A stretch of DNA of 63,008 nucleotides from Blautia glucerasea (GTDB taxonomy: Bacteria > Bacillota > Clostridia > Lachnospirales > Lachnospiraceae): positions 1-63,008 of the forward strand of contig NZ_JAJBMO010000023.1 in assembly GCF_020537505.1 (NCBI RefSeq). Reading direction: 5' to 3'. The notes below the pieces were generated by a model. That model was not told the origin of the DNA. It was given only the letters and a program-made list of their open reading frames with translations, and made no database searches. Below are positions 23,435-31,963 of the stretch, in pieces. The first letter of the stretch is position 1. Every line of letters begins with the position of its first letter. The translations under genes and the position numbers were made by a program.

Positions 23435-24388
23435 TTAATTATTGTCAGTCTCATATATAGATTTATAACGCTCTCGATCAACTGGAATAATCTCATTATC
23501 ATTAGCATCTTTATATGTAATAAACTCATCGTATTCTGTAACTGATTTTTCCTCTGAGACAGAATTAATAGAATACATATTCGAATCGTTACACATTACA
23601 TTTGAATTTGGACCAGAAATTAGTAACGAACCATCCTCTTGTGCATATGCCAAAAAGATATAAATGGAATTTTCGGAAGGCAGTGAATCATTCTCAAACA
23701 GATAAATAGCATCTTGTTTTTCTGAAATTCCGCCTTGTTTAACAATAGGAATAGGTTTATCTGTAATAAGTTCACCTTTTATATTTTCGAGAACCTGAAT
23801 AGTATAATTAGTGTAAGGCGAACCGACCTCCTTAGGATTTCCTTTTTCATCTTCAGTCGTTATAACATTTCGATACTCGGTTCCATCGCAACTGACAACC
23901 TTTGCTACAAATACGTAATCACAGATACCAACAGCTTCGCGAATGTTATCAGTATCATATACAAAAGATGCGTGCATCTGGTGGATTGGCAAGTTAGATA
24001 CATTTGTATTCAGTTGACTTGCATTATTTTTGGATGCACATCCTGTAAAAAACATTCCTACGATAAGAACAATAGACAAAATACCATAGATAATCTTTGG
24101 ATTGAATTTCACATAAGATATGAGTCCGACATAACTAAGCTCTTTAATAGCAAAATTAAACTTAAAATCAAATTTTTTGTACTGATTTCCTGTTTTATTA
24201 GATGTATATAGTTTCTGTTCAAATTCAGCAATATGCTCATCTAACTCACTAATTCTGTCTCTAATTTCAGAACGCTCTAACTGTCCACCTGCTTCCTGAA
24301 GGACTTGAAGGATTGGTTTAATAAGGTATGATACTTGTTCTTCTGTATTTAAATCGTCATAAAACATATTTACATTTACACCTCTCAT
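23435..24388 (-). CDS. Chimeric gene: Mrr_N-like winged helix joined to a lipoprotein
   Basis: The 317-aa frame has two unlike parts. Residues of about 10-92 look like an Mrr N-terminal winged-helix domain (LIKPILQVLQEAGGQLERSE, then KTGNQYKKFDFKFNFAIKEL), which normally precedes a nuclease domain. From about residue 93 it is a lipoprotein (FNPKIIYGILSIVLIV, then FFTGCASKN with a lipobox Cys). Its beta-rich exported domain resembles the protein at 19615-20298. A cytoplasmic DNA-binding domain before a signal peptide makes no sense as one protein, so this is probably a deletion junction near 24120. A start within the frame could still yield the lipoprotein. Confidence 0.6.
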   Translation of the reverse strand: MRGVNVNMFYDDLNTEEQVSYLIKPILQVLQEAGGQLERSEIRDRISELDEHIAEFEQKLYTSNKTGNQYKKFDFKFNFAIKELSYVGLISYVKFNPKIIYGILSIVLIVGMFFTGCASKNNASQLNTNVSNLPIHQMHASFVYDTDNIREAVGICDYVFVAKVVSCDGTEYRNVITTEDEKGNPKEVGSPYTNYTIQVLENIKGELITDKPIPIVKQGGISEKQDAIYLFENDSLPSENSIYIFLAYAQEDGSLLISGPNSNVMCNDSNMYSINSVSEEKSVTEYDEFITYKDANDNEIIPVDRERYKSIYETDNN

Positions 24389-24814
24389 TTACTGTGCATC
24401 AGGAATACGTAACTGATTATTTACGCCTTCAATTTCAAACTGATTAACCGCTTTGAAAATATTGTTTTCGGGAGTGTCAAAATCAATAAGTTCAATATAG
24501 AGGTCTTTCTGCGTTCTATCCTCACGGTTAAGAATAAATCCATCGCAGAGCAACTTAAATACAGCTTTGTTTGCTTCATAAATCGTACCGGAAATATTAC
24601 GCAGCATTAGAATGACACTATCCACCTCACTCGGTGTGATACCGTCTTTCGCATAGCGATTATAGAGGTATTGCTTCAGGTCGTCCGTAAGCAGAACCTC
24701 CGTCCTTTCTCTGTGTATCTGGTCGCCGCTGACATAGGTGTATTCCTCGTCTTTGAACAACTCCATTATTGACATTTCCAATGCGTGTTCATTAAAATTT
24801 GCCATTGCGTTCAC
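24389..24814 (-). pseudogene. hsdR: Truncated type I restriction subunit HsdR
   Basis: The 141 residues match only the start of HsdR: FNEHALEMSIMELFKDEEYT, the IHRERTEVLLTDDLKQYL segment, and NREDRTQKDLYIELIDFD before EIEGVNNQLRIPDA. Full HsdR proteins have about 1000 residues, with a PD-(D/E)xK nuclease and a helicase motor following this point. Here the frame stops two codons after RIPDA and continues into unrelated sequence. It overlaps the HEPN gene by ATGA. Restriction activity from this locus is therefore lost. Confidence 0.75.
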
Positions 24815-25641
24815 TCCTTTTTATCGGCATATATCTCTTTCAATATTTGCTTATGTCGCTGTTCCATTTCATAATCCTGATATTTCAGTCCCAATTTTGC
24901 AAGCATTAGAGTTCCCTCCATATCATCTATATTTCCATAACTTACTGCACGGCTCACTCCAGTCAATGCCCCAAGTATTAGCCTTGTGCAATCAAGAGCA
25001 AAATCTATCAACTCCTGAATATCAGGATATGTAACTGGATTTTTATCCCACACCTTTTCTTCTGTTAAAATATGTTTTTCGTCATTATGAGCATATATTT
25101 TATTTCTTTGAACACGAATATTCTCTTGTTTCTTGCTAAGAGAACAAAAACGCTTTTGATATAATTCTAAAAACTCTGAAAATGTCAGATTAACCCGTAC
25201 TGGTATTTTTTCAAAATCAGGTGTATCAAACAGTTTTAGAATTTCTCTTTGGCTGTTCACTTCATTTTCATAGAAACATTCTTCCGTTGGTTTCAAATGA
25301 TGCTGATATGGCACTTGGAAAGAATATTCTCTACCATCTTCCTTAATTGTTACTATATCTCTATATTCTGGAAATAAGTCCAAATTATCTCTGCAATACT
25401 TTAAGAGCAAACCAACTGAAACAACGTCTTTTGTTTTATCATACAATTTTGCAATTTCCATAAAACAAGCCTTTTGCAACGCCCCATACACTACTTGATA
25501 AAAGGCAGGCGAAAGATTCATTTCATTATTATACTTCTTGCTCATTTCTCTATACTGCATCATAATTGCATAATACGCATTAGCGTCAAATGCACTTTGA
25601 TATAAATCCTCTGCAAGTTTGATTAACTTTTCTTTATCCAT
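24811..25641 (-). CDS. HEPN-domain protein, AbiU2-like
   Basis: A 276-aa mostly helical protein. It has the HEPN ribonuclease motif Rx4-6H in IRVQRNKIYAHNDEK, near residue 178, and an AYYAIMMQYREMSKKYNNEM helix near the start. HEPN proteins such as AbiU2 are RNases or dimerising antiphage/toxin factors. It lies between the silent hsdS cassettes and the truncated hsdR, overlapping hsdR by ATGA, so it belongs to the type I operon. No MNT-type partner is seen. A defence accessory role is inferred from domain and place. Confidence 0.7.
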   Translation of the reverse strand: MDKEKLIKLAEDLYQSAFDANAYYAIMMQYREMSKKYNNEMNLSPAFYQVVYGALQKACFMEIAKLYDKTKDVVSVGLLLKYCRDNLDLFPEYRDIVTIKEDGREYSFQVPYQHHLKPTEECFYENEVNSQREILKLFDTPDFEKIPVRVNLTFSEFLELYQKRFCSLSKKQENIRVQRNKIYAHNDEKHILTEEKVWDKNPVTYPDIQELIDFALDCTRLILGALTGVSRAVSYGNIDDMEGTLMLAKLGLKYQDYEMEQRHKQILKEIYADKKE

Positions 25642-25659
25642 TTTTCACACTCCTTGCAG

Positions 25660-25673
25660 TAAATGATAATTTA
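25660..25673 (+). repeat. Inversion site A (TAAATGATAATTTA)
   Basis: A 14-bp site: 5-bp inverted arms TAAAT/ATTTA around an asymmetric GATA centre. It encodes the conserved NDNL of HsdS. Plus orientation. Identical copies lie at 26282 (minus), 27875 (plus) and 28546 (minus). Confidence 0.8.
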
Positions 25674-26276
25674 CTCAACTCAGTTCAAGCTATCTTTAGG
25701 TCTTGGTTTGTTGATTATGCCCCATTTGACGGTGTTTGCCCATCTAATTGGGAAACAGGGTGCGTTGAAGATATTGCGGAGTTCTTCGACTCAATGCGTA
25801 AGCCACTGTCCTCGTTAGAGCGAGCTGATATGGAACGAATATATCCATATTATGGTGCAGTTTCCATTGTTGATTATGTCGATGACTATATCTTTGATGG
25901 AGAATATCTTCTTGTTAGTGAAGATGGTATTTATGTTGTCGATGAAAATGGACACCCGTTGATACAACATATCTCAGGAAAGTTTTGGGCAAACAATCAC
26001 GCACACATACTAAAAGGAAAAGCTGGCTTTAATGAGGATAGCTTGTATCTATTCTTGGCGAATACCAATATGGCACCGATTGTTACTGGTGCCGCACAAC
26101 CTAAGATTAACCAAGCTAATTTAAAGAATTTCCCTATTACGACACCTGATAGTGAAACAATGTTGAAATTCAACAATATAATACAGCCATTTTTTGACCA
26201 AAGGCTTACCAATGAGTCTGAAATCAAAAAGCTGGAAGCACTTCAGTCATTGCTTTTAACTCGTTTGGTTGATTAA
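25660..26276 (+). pseudogene. Silent HsdS specificity cassette (TRD2 type), plus strand
   Basis: From the inversion site at 25660 the plus strand is open for about 205 codons without a promoter or ribosome site. It begins NDNLLNSVQAIFRSWFVDYA, then carries an HsdS target-recognition domain (PYYGAVSIVDYVDDYIFDGE) and a C-terminal conserved helix (KKLEALQSLLLTRLVD). It is the downstream half of a specificity subunit, stored in the opposite orientation to the expressed hsdS. Inversion between sites 25660 and 28546 would place it behind the expressed first half. It is not a free-standing gene, although an internal ATG at 25794 exists. Confidence 0.85.
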
Positions 26277-26794
26277 GCCGCTAAATTATCATTTATCTTC
26301 TGTTTCAAATCTATTCTATCGGTTATCGTCTTGTAGGCTTTCACTATTTTTCTCTGCTTTTCAATATCCGGTACTGGAAGTTCCACCATACAAAGCTCAT
26401 TCCAATCGAAAATCTCTCTTACGCTTCCGTGTGACTTATACCTTGCATAACGGTCAAATTCTGGTCGGCTGAACCAAAGCATAAGATATTCAGGGTCAAG
26501 TTCCTCTTTATTTTCAACTTCAAAAACTGTATAAGAGCTTGAAATGATACAATCTTCTTCATCTAAATAAGCAATAGAAATTTTCTCTCCATTTCGTGAA
26601 GTAACGGGTCCGTATGCAAACTGTCCCGTTCTGACTATCTTATAATTCGATAAATCAGTTCCTACAATATTTGCGATTGAAGGAATAAATTTTTTACTTA
26701 TACTTACGCCAAGCAACTTTGTTACGGCTAAATTCTTATTACGCTCGTCCACAAGTCGAATGTAATTACCTAATATCTTATATCCTTTTTCCAT
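26273..26794 (-). pseudogene. Silent HsdS half (TRD1 type), minus strand
   Basis: A 173-aa first half of a specificity subunit: MEKGYKILGNYIRLVDERNK, a TRD, then the central conserved helix ending LKQKINDNLAA and a stop. The start is the ATG at 26794 with AAGGTGG upstream. It is related to but different from the first half of the expressed HsdS (NYDILGNHIRLIDTRNR). It ends exactly at inversion site B. Recombination with another cassette would make it full-length. It could be translated as a half-subunit, since half-HsdS proteins can dimerise in some systems. Confidence 0.8.
26282..26295 (-). repeat. Inversion site B
   Basis: Minus-orientation copy of TAAATGATAATTTA, at the end of the silent TRD1 half. 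With site A it flanks the silent TRD2 cassette as an inverted pair. Confidence 0.8.
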
Positions 26795-26804
26795 TCCTAC
26801 CACC

Positions 26805-27794
26805 TTAACCAATGTATTTTCTATGAGCAATTTTCACATTGCTCTGCTTGACCATTGCATATTGCAATGTCGTATCTATTCTTCTATGCCCCAAGAGCTG
26901 CTGAAGCTGCTCTATTGGCATTCCTTTGTCTATTGCCATTGTTGCAAGTGTTCGCCTGAATTTATGAGGGTGTACCTTATTTAATCCCAAGCGTTTTCCA
27001 AGCTGTCGTAATCTCACTTCAATACCTCCGATATTCATTCGATTATACGGAGATTGTAATGAAACAAAAAGTGCTGGATTGTCGTCCTTTCGGCTATTTA
27101 AGTAATTCTGCAAATGTATTTTTGTTCTTGCATCAAAATATACTATTCGCTCCTTATCGCCTTTGCCGAAAACAACACATTCTCTTTCATTAAAATCTAT
27201 ATCCTCACGATTTAACAACACCATTTCTCCGACACGCATACCCGTTGAAGCAAGCATATCAATCATTGCCAAATCCCTGAGTTCCGTGCAATTATCCCTC
27301 ATCAGTTCAAGTGCTTCATCAGAGTAGGTTTCTTTAATGTTTGTTCCGGTCTTAACCTTATGTATTCGCCTGACCGGACTTTTCAAAATATAATCTTCGT
27401 CCTCAAGCCAAGAGAAAAAACTGGAAAGTATTCGCCTTATATTATCTATCGTAACTTTACTTGATTTTTTCTTAGCTTGATATTCGGTCAAATAACAACG
27501 AATATCGTCAGTTACGATATATTTGATACCCTTTCCAATGCCATCAAGCATTGACTGTATCGTTGCATTATAGTATTTCAAGGTTTTCTCAGAACAGCCC
27601 TCAATACGCTTTGCCGATATGAAAGACTCTACTAAATTCTGTTCTGAAAGCTCCTTATCTTTTTCTGTCTTTGTTACCTCATAATCAAAAAGTGTATGTT
27701 GCAACACCTCCTGCAATCTTTCTGTCTGTGCGTTATTCAGGTAAGGTAACATTCCTTGAATAACATCTGTGATTAGGTTCTGTTTCATAGTCAA
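26805..27794 (-). CDS. Tyrosine recombinase for hsdS inversion
   Basis: A 329-aa tyrosine recombinase with an N-terminal SAM-like domain. The catalytic motifs are ASTGMRVGEMVLLN (Arg), HKFRRTLATMAID (H-x-x-R with Arg in place of the second His) and LGHRRIDTTLQYAMV (Tyr). Recombinases of this kind (PsrA/CreX class) lie inside type I loci and invert specificity cassettes. Here it sits between the expressed hsdS and the silent cassettes and is itself flanked by sites B and C. It is distinct from the ICE integrase at 9703-10935, which has an arm-binding domain this one lacks. Confidence 0.9.
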   Translation of the reverse strand: MTMKQNLITDVIQGMLPYLNNAQTERLQEVLQHTLFDYEVTKTEKDKELSEQNLVESFISAKRIEGCSEKTLKYYNATIQSMLDGIGKGIKYIVTDDIRCYLTEYQAKKKSSKVTIDNIRRILSSFFSWLEDEDYILKSPVRRIHKVKTGTNIKETYSDEALELMRDNCTELRDLAMIDMLASTGMRVGEMVLLNREDIDFNERECVVFGKGDKERIVYFDARTKIHLQNYLNSRKDDNPALFVSLQSPYNRMNIGGIEVRLRQLGKRLGLNKVHPHKFRRTLATMAIDKGMPIEQLQQLLGHRRIDTTLQYAMVKQSNVKIAHRKYIG

Positions 27795-27874
27795 TTCTCC
27801 TTTTATTTTTTAAGAGAACGACTACCAGTGGCAGTCCCTTGTTTTAACTCCCGCCACTGATGGGAGTTCTATTG

Positions 27875-27888
27875 TAAATGATAATTTA
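27875..27888 (+). repeat. Inversion site C
   Basis: Plus-orientation copy of TAAATGATAATTTA. It overlaps the stop codon of the expressed hsdS. With site D it brackets the expressed TRD2 half as an inverted pair. Confidence 0.8.
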
Positions 27889-29061
27889 GTGGCTTGAAAG
27901 CTGTGCTAAAACCGTGGCTTGTAGTTCTTCAAGTAGGGTAATTTCTTTTGTATTCAAAGTCATTTGCTCAACGATTGCGGCAAGATTTAACTTTTCGATG
28001 AACTCGGACGGAGGAACTGCAATCTTTATGTTGTCAATGAAGTTTTTACTAAGGTTATCCTGTGCTCCACCATTAGAAAGTCTGCTTATCTTCGCTTGAC
28101 TTTGAATAAGCGAGAAGTACAAGTATGCTGCTTCTGCTTTTGAGCGACATATCATACCGCAGATTGCTTGATTGGTAGTTGCCTCGATTGCGAGATACCC
28201 AACTTCTCCTGCTGTAACACCATACATCGCCATCAAAACGGTGTCTTTGGGAAGTAGTTTTGTGGAACTTTCGGTTAATCCCAACGGGGTAATATATTCT
28301 TCTGTCTGCAAAGTGATATTGTTATGCACCTCGCCAGATTTGACCCAAGAAATCGTTCCGTTTTCCCAGTATTCATTATTGATACGGGATGGTGTCGAAC
28401 CGGATTTTGTTTCAGCACAAAACTCGGATACGGTTTTAACCTTAAAATCCTCTGGAAATGTCAAGCTATCCATTTCTGCCTCGGTCAGATTTATCAATGC
28501 ACCTCTGCCGACATTCTTTTGGATAGAAGCAGTTCCAACAGCTACTAAATTATCATTTATCTTCTTCTTTAAAGCAATTCTCTCCGTAATCGCCTTATAA
28601 CTGTTCACTATTTCAAGCTGTTTTTCAATAGGCGGGATAGGCAATTCCAGTCTGCAAATATCGTCCCAAGTAATCCCACCACGAACACTTCCGTCAGTAT
28701 GTAACCAACAAATACGGTCAAATTCCGGTCTGCGAAACCACATCATCAGATAATCTTCATTCAAAATGCTGTTATCTACTACCTCAAACATAAAATACGC
28801 CGGAGAAACAATAGCAGGTTCTTCTTCATCATACAATGCAACCGGAAGTCGTTCATCACGACCAACGTGCATTGGATTACACGCAAACTTTCCTTTTGTT
28901 ATCAGTTTATATTTACTCAAATCCGTACCAATGACATTTGCAACCGACGGCATAAAGAACTTGTCTATGTTAATTCCCAAAACTCTGTCTGTTATGCTTT
29001 CTCTGTTCCGAGTATCAATCAGTCGGATATGGTTTCCTAAAATATCATAATTCGATTTCAT
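27886..29061 (-). CDS. hsdS: Type I specificity subunit HsdS (expressed copy)
   Basis: A 391-aa specificity subunit (normal length about 390-430). The start is ATG 29061, with AAGGAG inside the end of hsdM, overlapping it by 17 bases. Order: first TRD (NYDILGNHIRLIDTRNR ... FDRICWLHTDGSVRGG), central helix (IALKKKINDNLVA) with inversion site D, second TRD (FCAETKSGSTPSRINNEYWE ... GVTAGEVGYLAIEATTNQAI), and C-terminal helix (TLLEELQATVLAQLSSH). It sets the DNA target of HsdM. The second half can be exchanged by inversion, so the methylation pattern should vary. Confidence 0.93.
   Translation of the reverse strand: MKSNYDILGNHIRLIDTRNRESITDRVLGINIDKFFMPSVANVIGTDLSKYKLITKGKFACNPMHVGRDERLPVALYDEEEPAIVSPAYFMFEVVDNSILNEDYLMMWFRRPEFDRICWLHTDGSVRGGITWDDICRLELPIPPIEKQLEIVNSYKAITERIALKKKINDNLVAVGTASIQKNVGRGALINLTEAEMDSLTFPEDFKVKTVSEFCAETKSGSTPSRINNEYWENGTISWVKSGEVHNNITLQTEEYITPLGLTESSTKLLPKDTVLMAMYGVTAGEVGYLAIEATTNQAICGMICRSKAEAAYLYFSLIQSQAKISRLSNGGAQDNLSKNFIDNIKIAVPPSEFIEKLNLAAIVEQMTLNTKEITLLEELQATVLAQLSSH
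28546..28559 (-). repeat. Inversion site D inside hsdS
   Basis: Minus-orientation copy of TAAATGATAATTTA. It encodes NDNL in the central conserved helix of the expressed HsdS. Crossover here with site A or C swaps or inverts the downstream specificity half. Confidence 0.8.
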
Positions 29062-30616
29062 ATCCCAACTCCTTAAATACAGCAAGCAAATCTGATTTAG
29101 ATTTTTCCTCTTGAGCAAGAAGTTCTTTGAGTTCTCCCTGCAATGATTTCATTTTGGTATCAAAGTCGATGTTCTCATCACGGTTGACAAACTCAATATA
29201 TCTGCTCGGTACAAGAGTAAATCCTTTTTCCTTTACTTCATCAAAAGAAGCAGAATAGCAAAATTCCGGCACATTCTCATAAGTTTCCTCATAGCCTTCC
29301 TGCTGCCAGTTATGATATACACTTGTAACTTTGGCTCTATCTTCCTCTGTCAATTCAATGTACTTCTTCTCATAAGGACTTCCCATCTGTCGTAAATCCA
29401 TAAAAAGTATTTCATCTTCTCGATTACGATAGCGTTTTAGCTTTCCATTCTGTTCCACAACACGAGCCTTTTTATTCTTATTGAGTACCCAAAGGGTAAC
29501 GCTGATGTCTGTGGTATAGAAAAGGTTTCTCGGAAGAATAATGATTGCTTCTACCAAATGATTTTCTATAAGCTGCTGTCTGATTTTTAGCTCTGTACCA
29601 TCATCAGATAATGCACCATTGGCAAGTAGGAAACCTGCTACACCGTTTTGAGAGAGTTTGGAAACAATATTCAGTATCCAACCATAGTTTGCATTACTTG
29701 TCGGCGGAACTTCATAGCCGTTCCAACGAGGGTCATCTACAAGCTCATTTTCGGCTCTCCACTGCTTCTGATTGAAAGGCGGGTTTGCCATAATGAAATC
29801 TGCTTTAAGGTCTTTGTGCTGGTCATTGGTAAATGTATTGGCTGCCATTTCTCCAAGATTTGCAGAAATACCACGGATAGCTAAGTTCATTTTTGCCAGT
29901 TTGAAAGTGGTATTTGTGTATTCCTGACCGTAAATAGACACTTTCTTTTTATTACCGCTGTGTGCTTCTACGAACTTGATGGACTGCACAAACATACCGC
30001 CCGAACCGCAACAAGGGTCATAAAGTATTCCATCGTAAGGCTCAAGCATTTCGGCAATCAGGTTTACAATACACTTTGGTGTGTAGAACTCTCCTTTACC
30101 TTTTCCTTCTGCAAGAGCGAACTTACTAAGGAAATACTCATATACACGACCTATAATGTCGTTCTCTTTATCATCTGTATTGATACGATTGATTTCATCA
30201 AGCAAAGAAGCTAACTTTGCAGTATCAATATGTAAGCGGGAGTAATAGTTATCCGGCAAAGCACCTTTCAGTGCCGGGTTGTTCTTTTCAATCGTATAAA
30301 GTGCTGTATCTATCTTCAGGGCAATATCGTCCTGCTTTGCATTTTCAATAATGTACTTCCAACGGCTTTCTTCAGGAAGATAGAATACATTTTCCTGAGT
30401 ATAAAACGGTTTCATATCCGCATACTTTTCGCCGTGTGTAGCAATAATCTTATTACGGCATTCCTCAAACTTGTCACTGGCAAATTTAAGGAAGAATAAA
30501 CTCAGAACAACGTGCTTATACTCCGCAGGCTCAACAGAACCTCTCAGTTTATCAGCACTTTTCCAAAGTGCTTCTTCCATTGATATTTCTTTCTTTGGTT
30601 TAGCAGCCCTTGCCAT
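29045..30616 (-). CDS. hsdM: Type I DNA adenine methyltransferase HsdM
   Basis: A 523-aa modification subunit. An N-terminal HsdM_N helical domain (EEALWKSADKLRGSVEPAEY, then LSLFFLKFASDKFEE) is followed by the N6-adenine methylase domain. The SAM motif is YDPCCGSGGMF, the catalytic motif IV is MANPPFNQKQW, and the region between contains KGKGEFYTPKCIVNLIAEML. The length is normal and no key residue is missing. It acts with HsdS to methylate a bipartite target. It leads the operon hsdM-hsdS, 19 bases after a small XRE regulator gene. Confidence 0.95.
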   Translation of the reverse strand: MARAAKPKKEISMEEALWKSADKLRGSVEPAEYKHVVLSLFFLKFASDKFEECRNKIIATHGEKYADMKPFYTQENVFYLPEESRWKYIIENAKQDDIALKIDTALYTIEKNNPALKGALPDNYYSRLHIDTAKLASLLDEINRINTDDKENDIIGRVYEYFLSKFALAEGKGKGEFYTPKCIVNLIAEMLEPYDGILYDPCCGSGGMFVQSIKFVEAHSGNKKKVSIYGQEYTNTTFKLAKMNLAIRGISANLGEMAANTFTNDQHKDLKADFIMANPPFNQKQWRAENELVDDPRWNGYEVPPTSNANYGWILNIVSKLSQNGVAGFLLANGALSDDGTELKIRQQLIENHLVEAIIILPRNLFYTTDISVTLWVLNKNKKARVVEQNGKLKRYRNREDEILFMDLRQMGSPYEKKYIELTEEDRAKVTSVYHNWQQEGYEETYENVPEFCYSASFDEVKEKGFTLVPSRYIEFVNRDENIDFDTKMKSLQGELKELLAQEEKSKSDLLAVFKELGYEIEL

Positions 30617-30635
30617 CTATAATTACCTCCGTGTT

Positions 30636-30845
30636 TTAATCTTCATCTAAAATAACTTCGCATATATCTCCGATGTCACAGTGAAACACCTGACATATCC
30701 TCATCAGTACTTCAAGAGATACTGGCTCATTCTTATTTATCTTCGTTGCAGCGTATGATGTGATTTCGGCTGCACGCATTAAATCCTGTCTTTTCATTTG
30801 ATTGTCAATCATAAGTTTTTGAAGTTTGTTATAGCATATCTTCAT
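30636..30845 (-). CDS. Small XRE-type HTH regulator before hsdM
   Basis: A 69-aa Cro/CI-like protein. The start is ATG 30845, with GAGGTG 6 nt upstream. The HTH is QMKRQDLMRAAEITSYAATK, then VSLEVLMRICQVFHCDIGDI. It lies 19 bases before hsdM. Small XRE proteins at this position act as controllers of restriction-modification timing. Here it may control hsdMS expression. Confidence 0.75.
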   Translation of the reverse strand: MKICYNKLQKLMIDNQMKRQDLMRAAEITSYAATKINKNEPVSLEVLMRICQVFHCDIGDICEVILDED

Positions 30846-30983
30846 CAGTAACACCTCTTCATCTTATAATTCTTCTTCGTTACGGTTAGTCATCTAACAT
30901 TATATATTAAATTTTCAGGCATTTCAAGATTCCGGACAGAAATGTAACCTTTCAGACACTAAGGTGTCACTTTTTACAAACAC

Positions 30984-31247
30984 CTAATACGACTCTTTTA
31001 AAGAATAATAAAAAAGAGATGCCGAAGCACCTCGATTATACATTCTATTATTAACATTCAATGCAATCATTGCTATGACCTTTTCTATCGGCGGCTCTTT
31101 TCCGTCCGGTGCAACTGCTTTCCAAAAAGCTATTGCTTCCGGTTCAGCACTTTTCATTGCTTCCCGAATGGCAAACTGCATTTCCTCTTTTACTGCTTTT
31201 TCGGTTGTTCCATTTTCTTTTGCTATTTGTCTGAAAATGTCGTTCAC
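30984..31247 (-). CDS. Spo0A C-terminal-like small protein
   Basis: An 87-aa helical protein: DIFRQIAKENGTTEKAVKEE, then FAIREAMKSA and PIEKVIAMIALNVNNRM. The IAKENGTTxxxVxxxxxxAIREA pattern is like the DNA-recognition helices of the Spo0A C-terminal domain (IAKxxxTTxxxVERxIRHAI). ICE proteins of this type are annotated as Spo0A_C domain proteins. No receiver domain is present. It may bind DNA or may only be a structural relative. No ORF is seen in the gap 30855-30983. Confidence 0.55.
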   Translation of the reverse strand: MNDIFRQIAKENGTTEKAVKEEMQFAIREAMKSAEPEAIAFWKAVAPDGKEPPIEKVIAMIALNVNNRMYNRGASASLFYYSLKESY

Positions 31248-31370
31248 TTCTACTTCCTCCTATGTCTATTAGTATGTGTCTATCACTGACAGTTGTTGTT
31301 ATAGCATATTCTCTCTGTCGAAGTCCCGAAAAATTTGTCGATAGCTGAAATTTTTTATACTGAAAAAAGA

Positions 31371-31393
31371 AAGCTCGTCGATTAGGACGAACT
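31371..31393 (-). terminator. Terminator of the XRE gene at 31402
   Basis: On the minus strand AAGTTCGTC pairs with GACGAGCTT (one wobble) around a 5-nt loop, followed by TCTTTTTTC. Confidence 0.7.
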
Positions 31394-31401
31394 TCTGTGT
31401 T

Positions 31402-31737
31402 TTATGGAAGTATTTGCTTTGACTGCTTCACAAGTGTATCTATGACTTCATAAATTCTGTTTCTATCTTCAGGGGCAAGTTTTTCAAGCTTCTCATTCAG
31501 CATTGAGTTCTTGACTGTATATCCCGTTTCCAGAACATCTGTAAGAACCATATCCGATGATACACCTAAAGCATTTACTATCTTTATGAAAGTTTCGAGT
31601 GACGGAATTTTCTCTCCACGCTCAACCATACCAATATAATTTGTTGTCAAATCTGTTTTCTCAGCCAAATCTTCTTGGCGTAATTTCCTCGCAAGTCGGA
31701 ACTTCCTTATATTCTTGCCGATTGTATCGAGCTTCAT
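31402..31737 (-). CDS. XRE-family HTH regulator
   Basis: A 111-aa protein. The HTH at about 10-60 is KFRLARKLRQEDLAEKTDLT, then YIGMVERGEKIPSLETFIKI, and a short C-terminal helical tail (LEKLAPEDRNRIYEVIDTLV) probably dimerises. It is divergent from the plus-strand gene at 31964 with 226 bases between, so it may repress both. This gene pair separates the methylation cargo from the transfer module. Confidence 0.85.
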   Translation of the reverse strand: MKLDTIGKNIRKFRLARKLRQEDLAEKTDLTTNYIGMVERGEKIPSLETFIKIVNALGVSSDMVLTDVLETGYTVKNSMLNEKLEKLAPEDRNRIYEVIDTLVKQSKQILP

Positions 31738-31963
31738 CGCATCACCTCCCTTAGTGTGTTTCCATAACTGATAGTATAGGTTAAGTAGATTTCAAATCAC
31801 ACGCACCCAAAGGAAGTCAAACCAACTATTAGTGATGATTCCCAACTTTTTTTATGTTATACTATAAAAGTAGTAATTCACGATTGTTAATGGCGAAAGA
31901 CAAATCACAACCCAAGAGCCAAATTGAACAATCTCCATAGAATAAACTTAGGGGTAAAAAGGA

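Noticed and set aside
25794..26276. Independent plus-strand gene starting at the internal ATG
   Set aside because: The frame is open upstream to the inversion site and encodes the middle and end of an HsdS half, so it is a silent cassette.
30984..31247. Functional Spo0A
   Set aside because: Only a recognition-helix-like pattern in 87 residues and no receiver domain.
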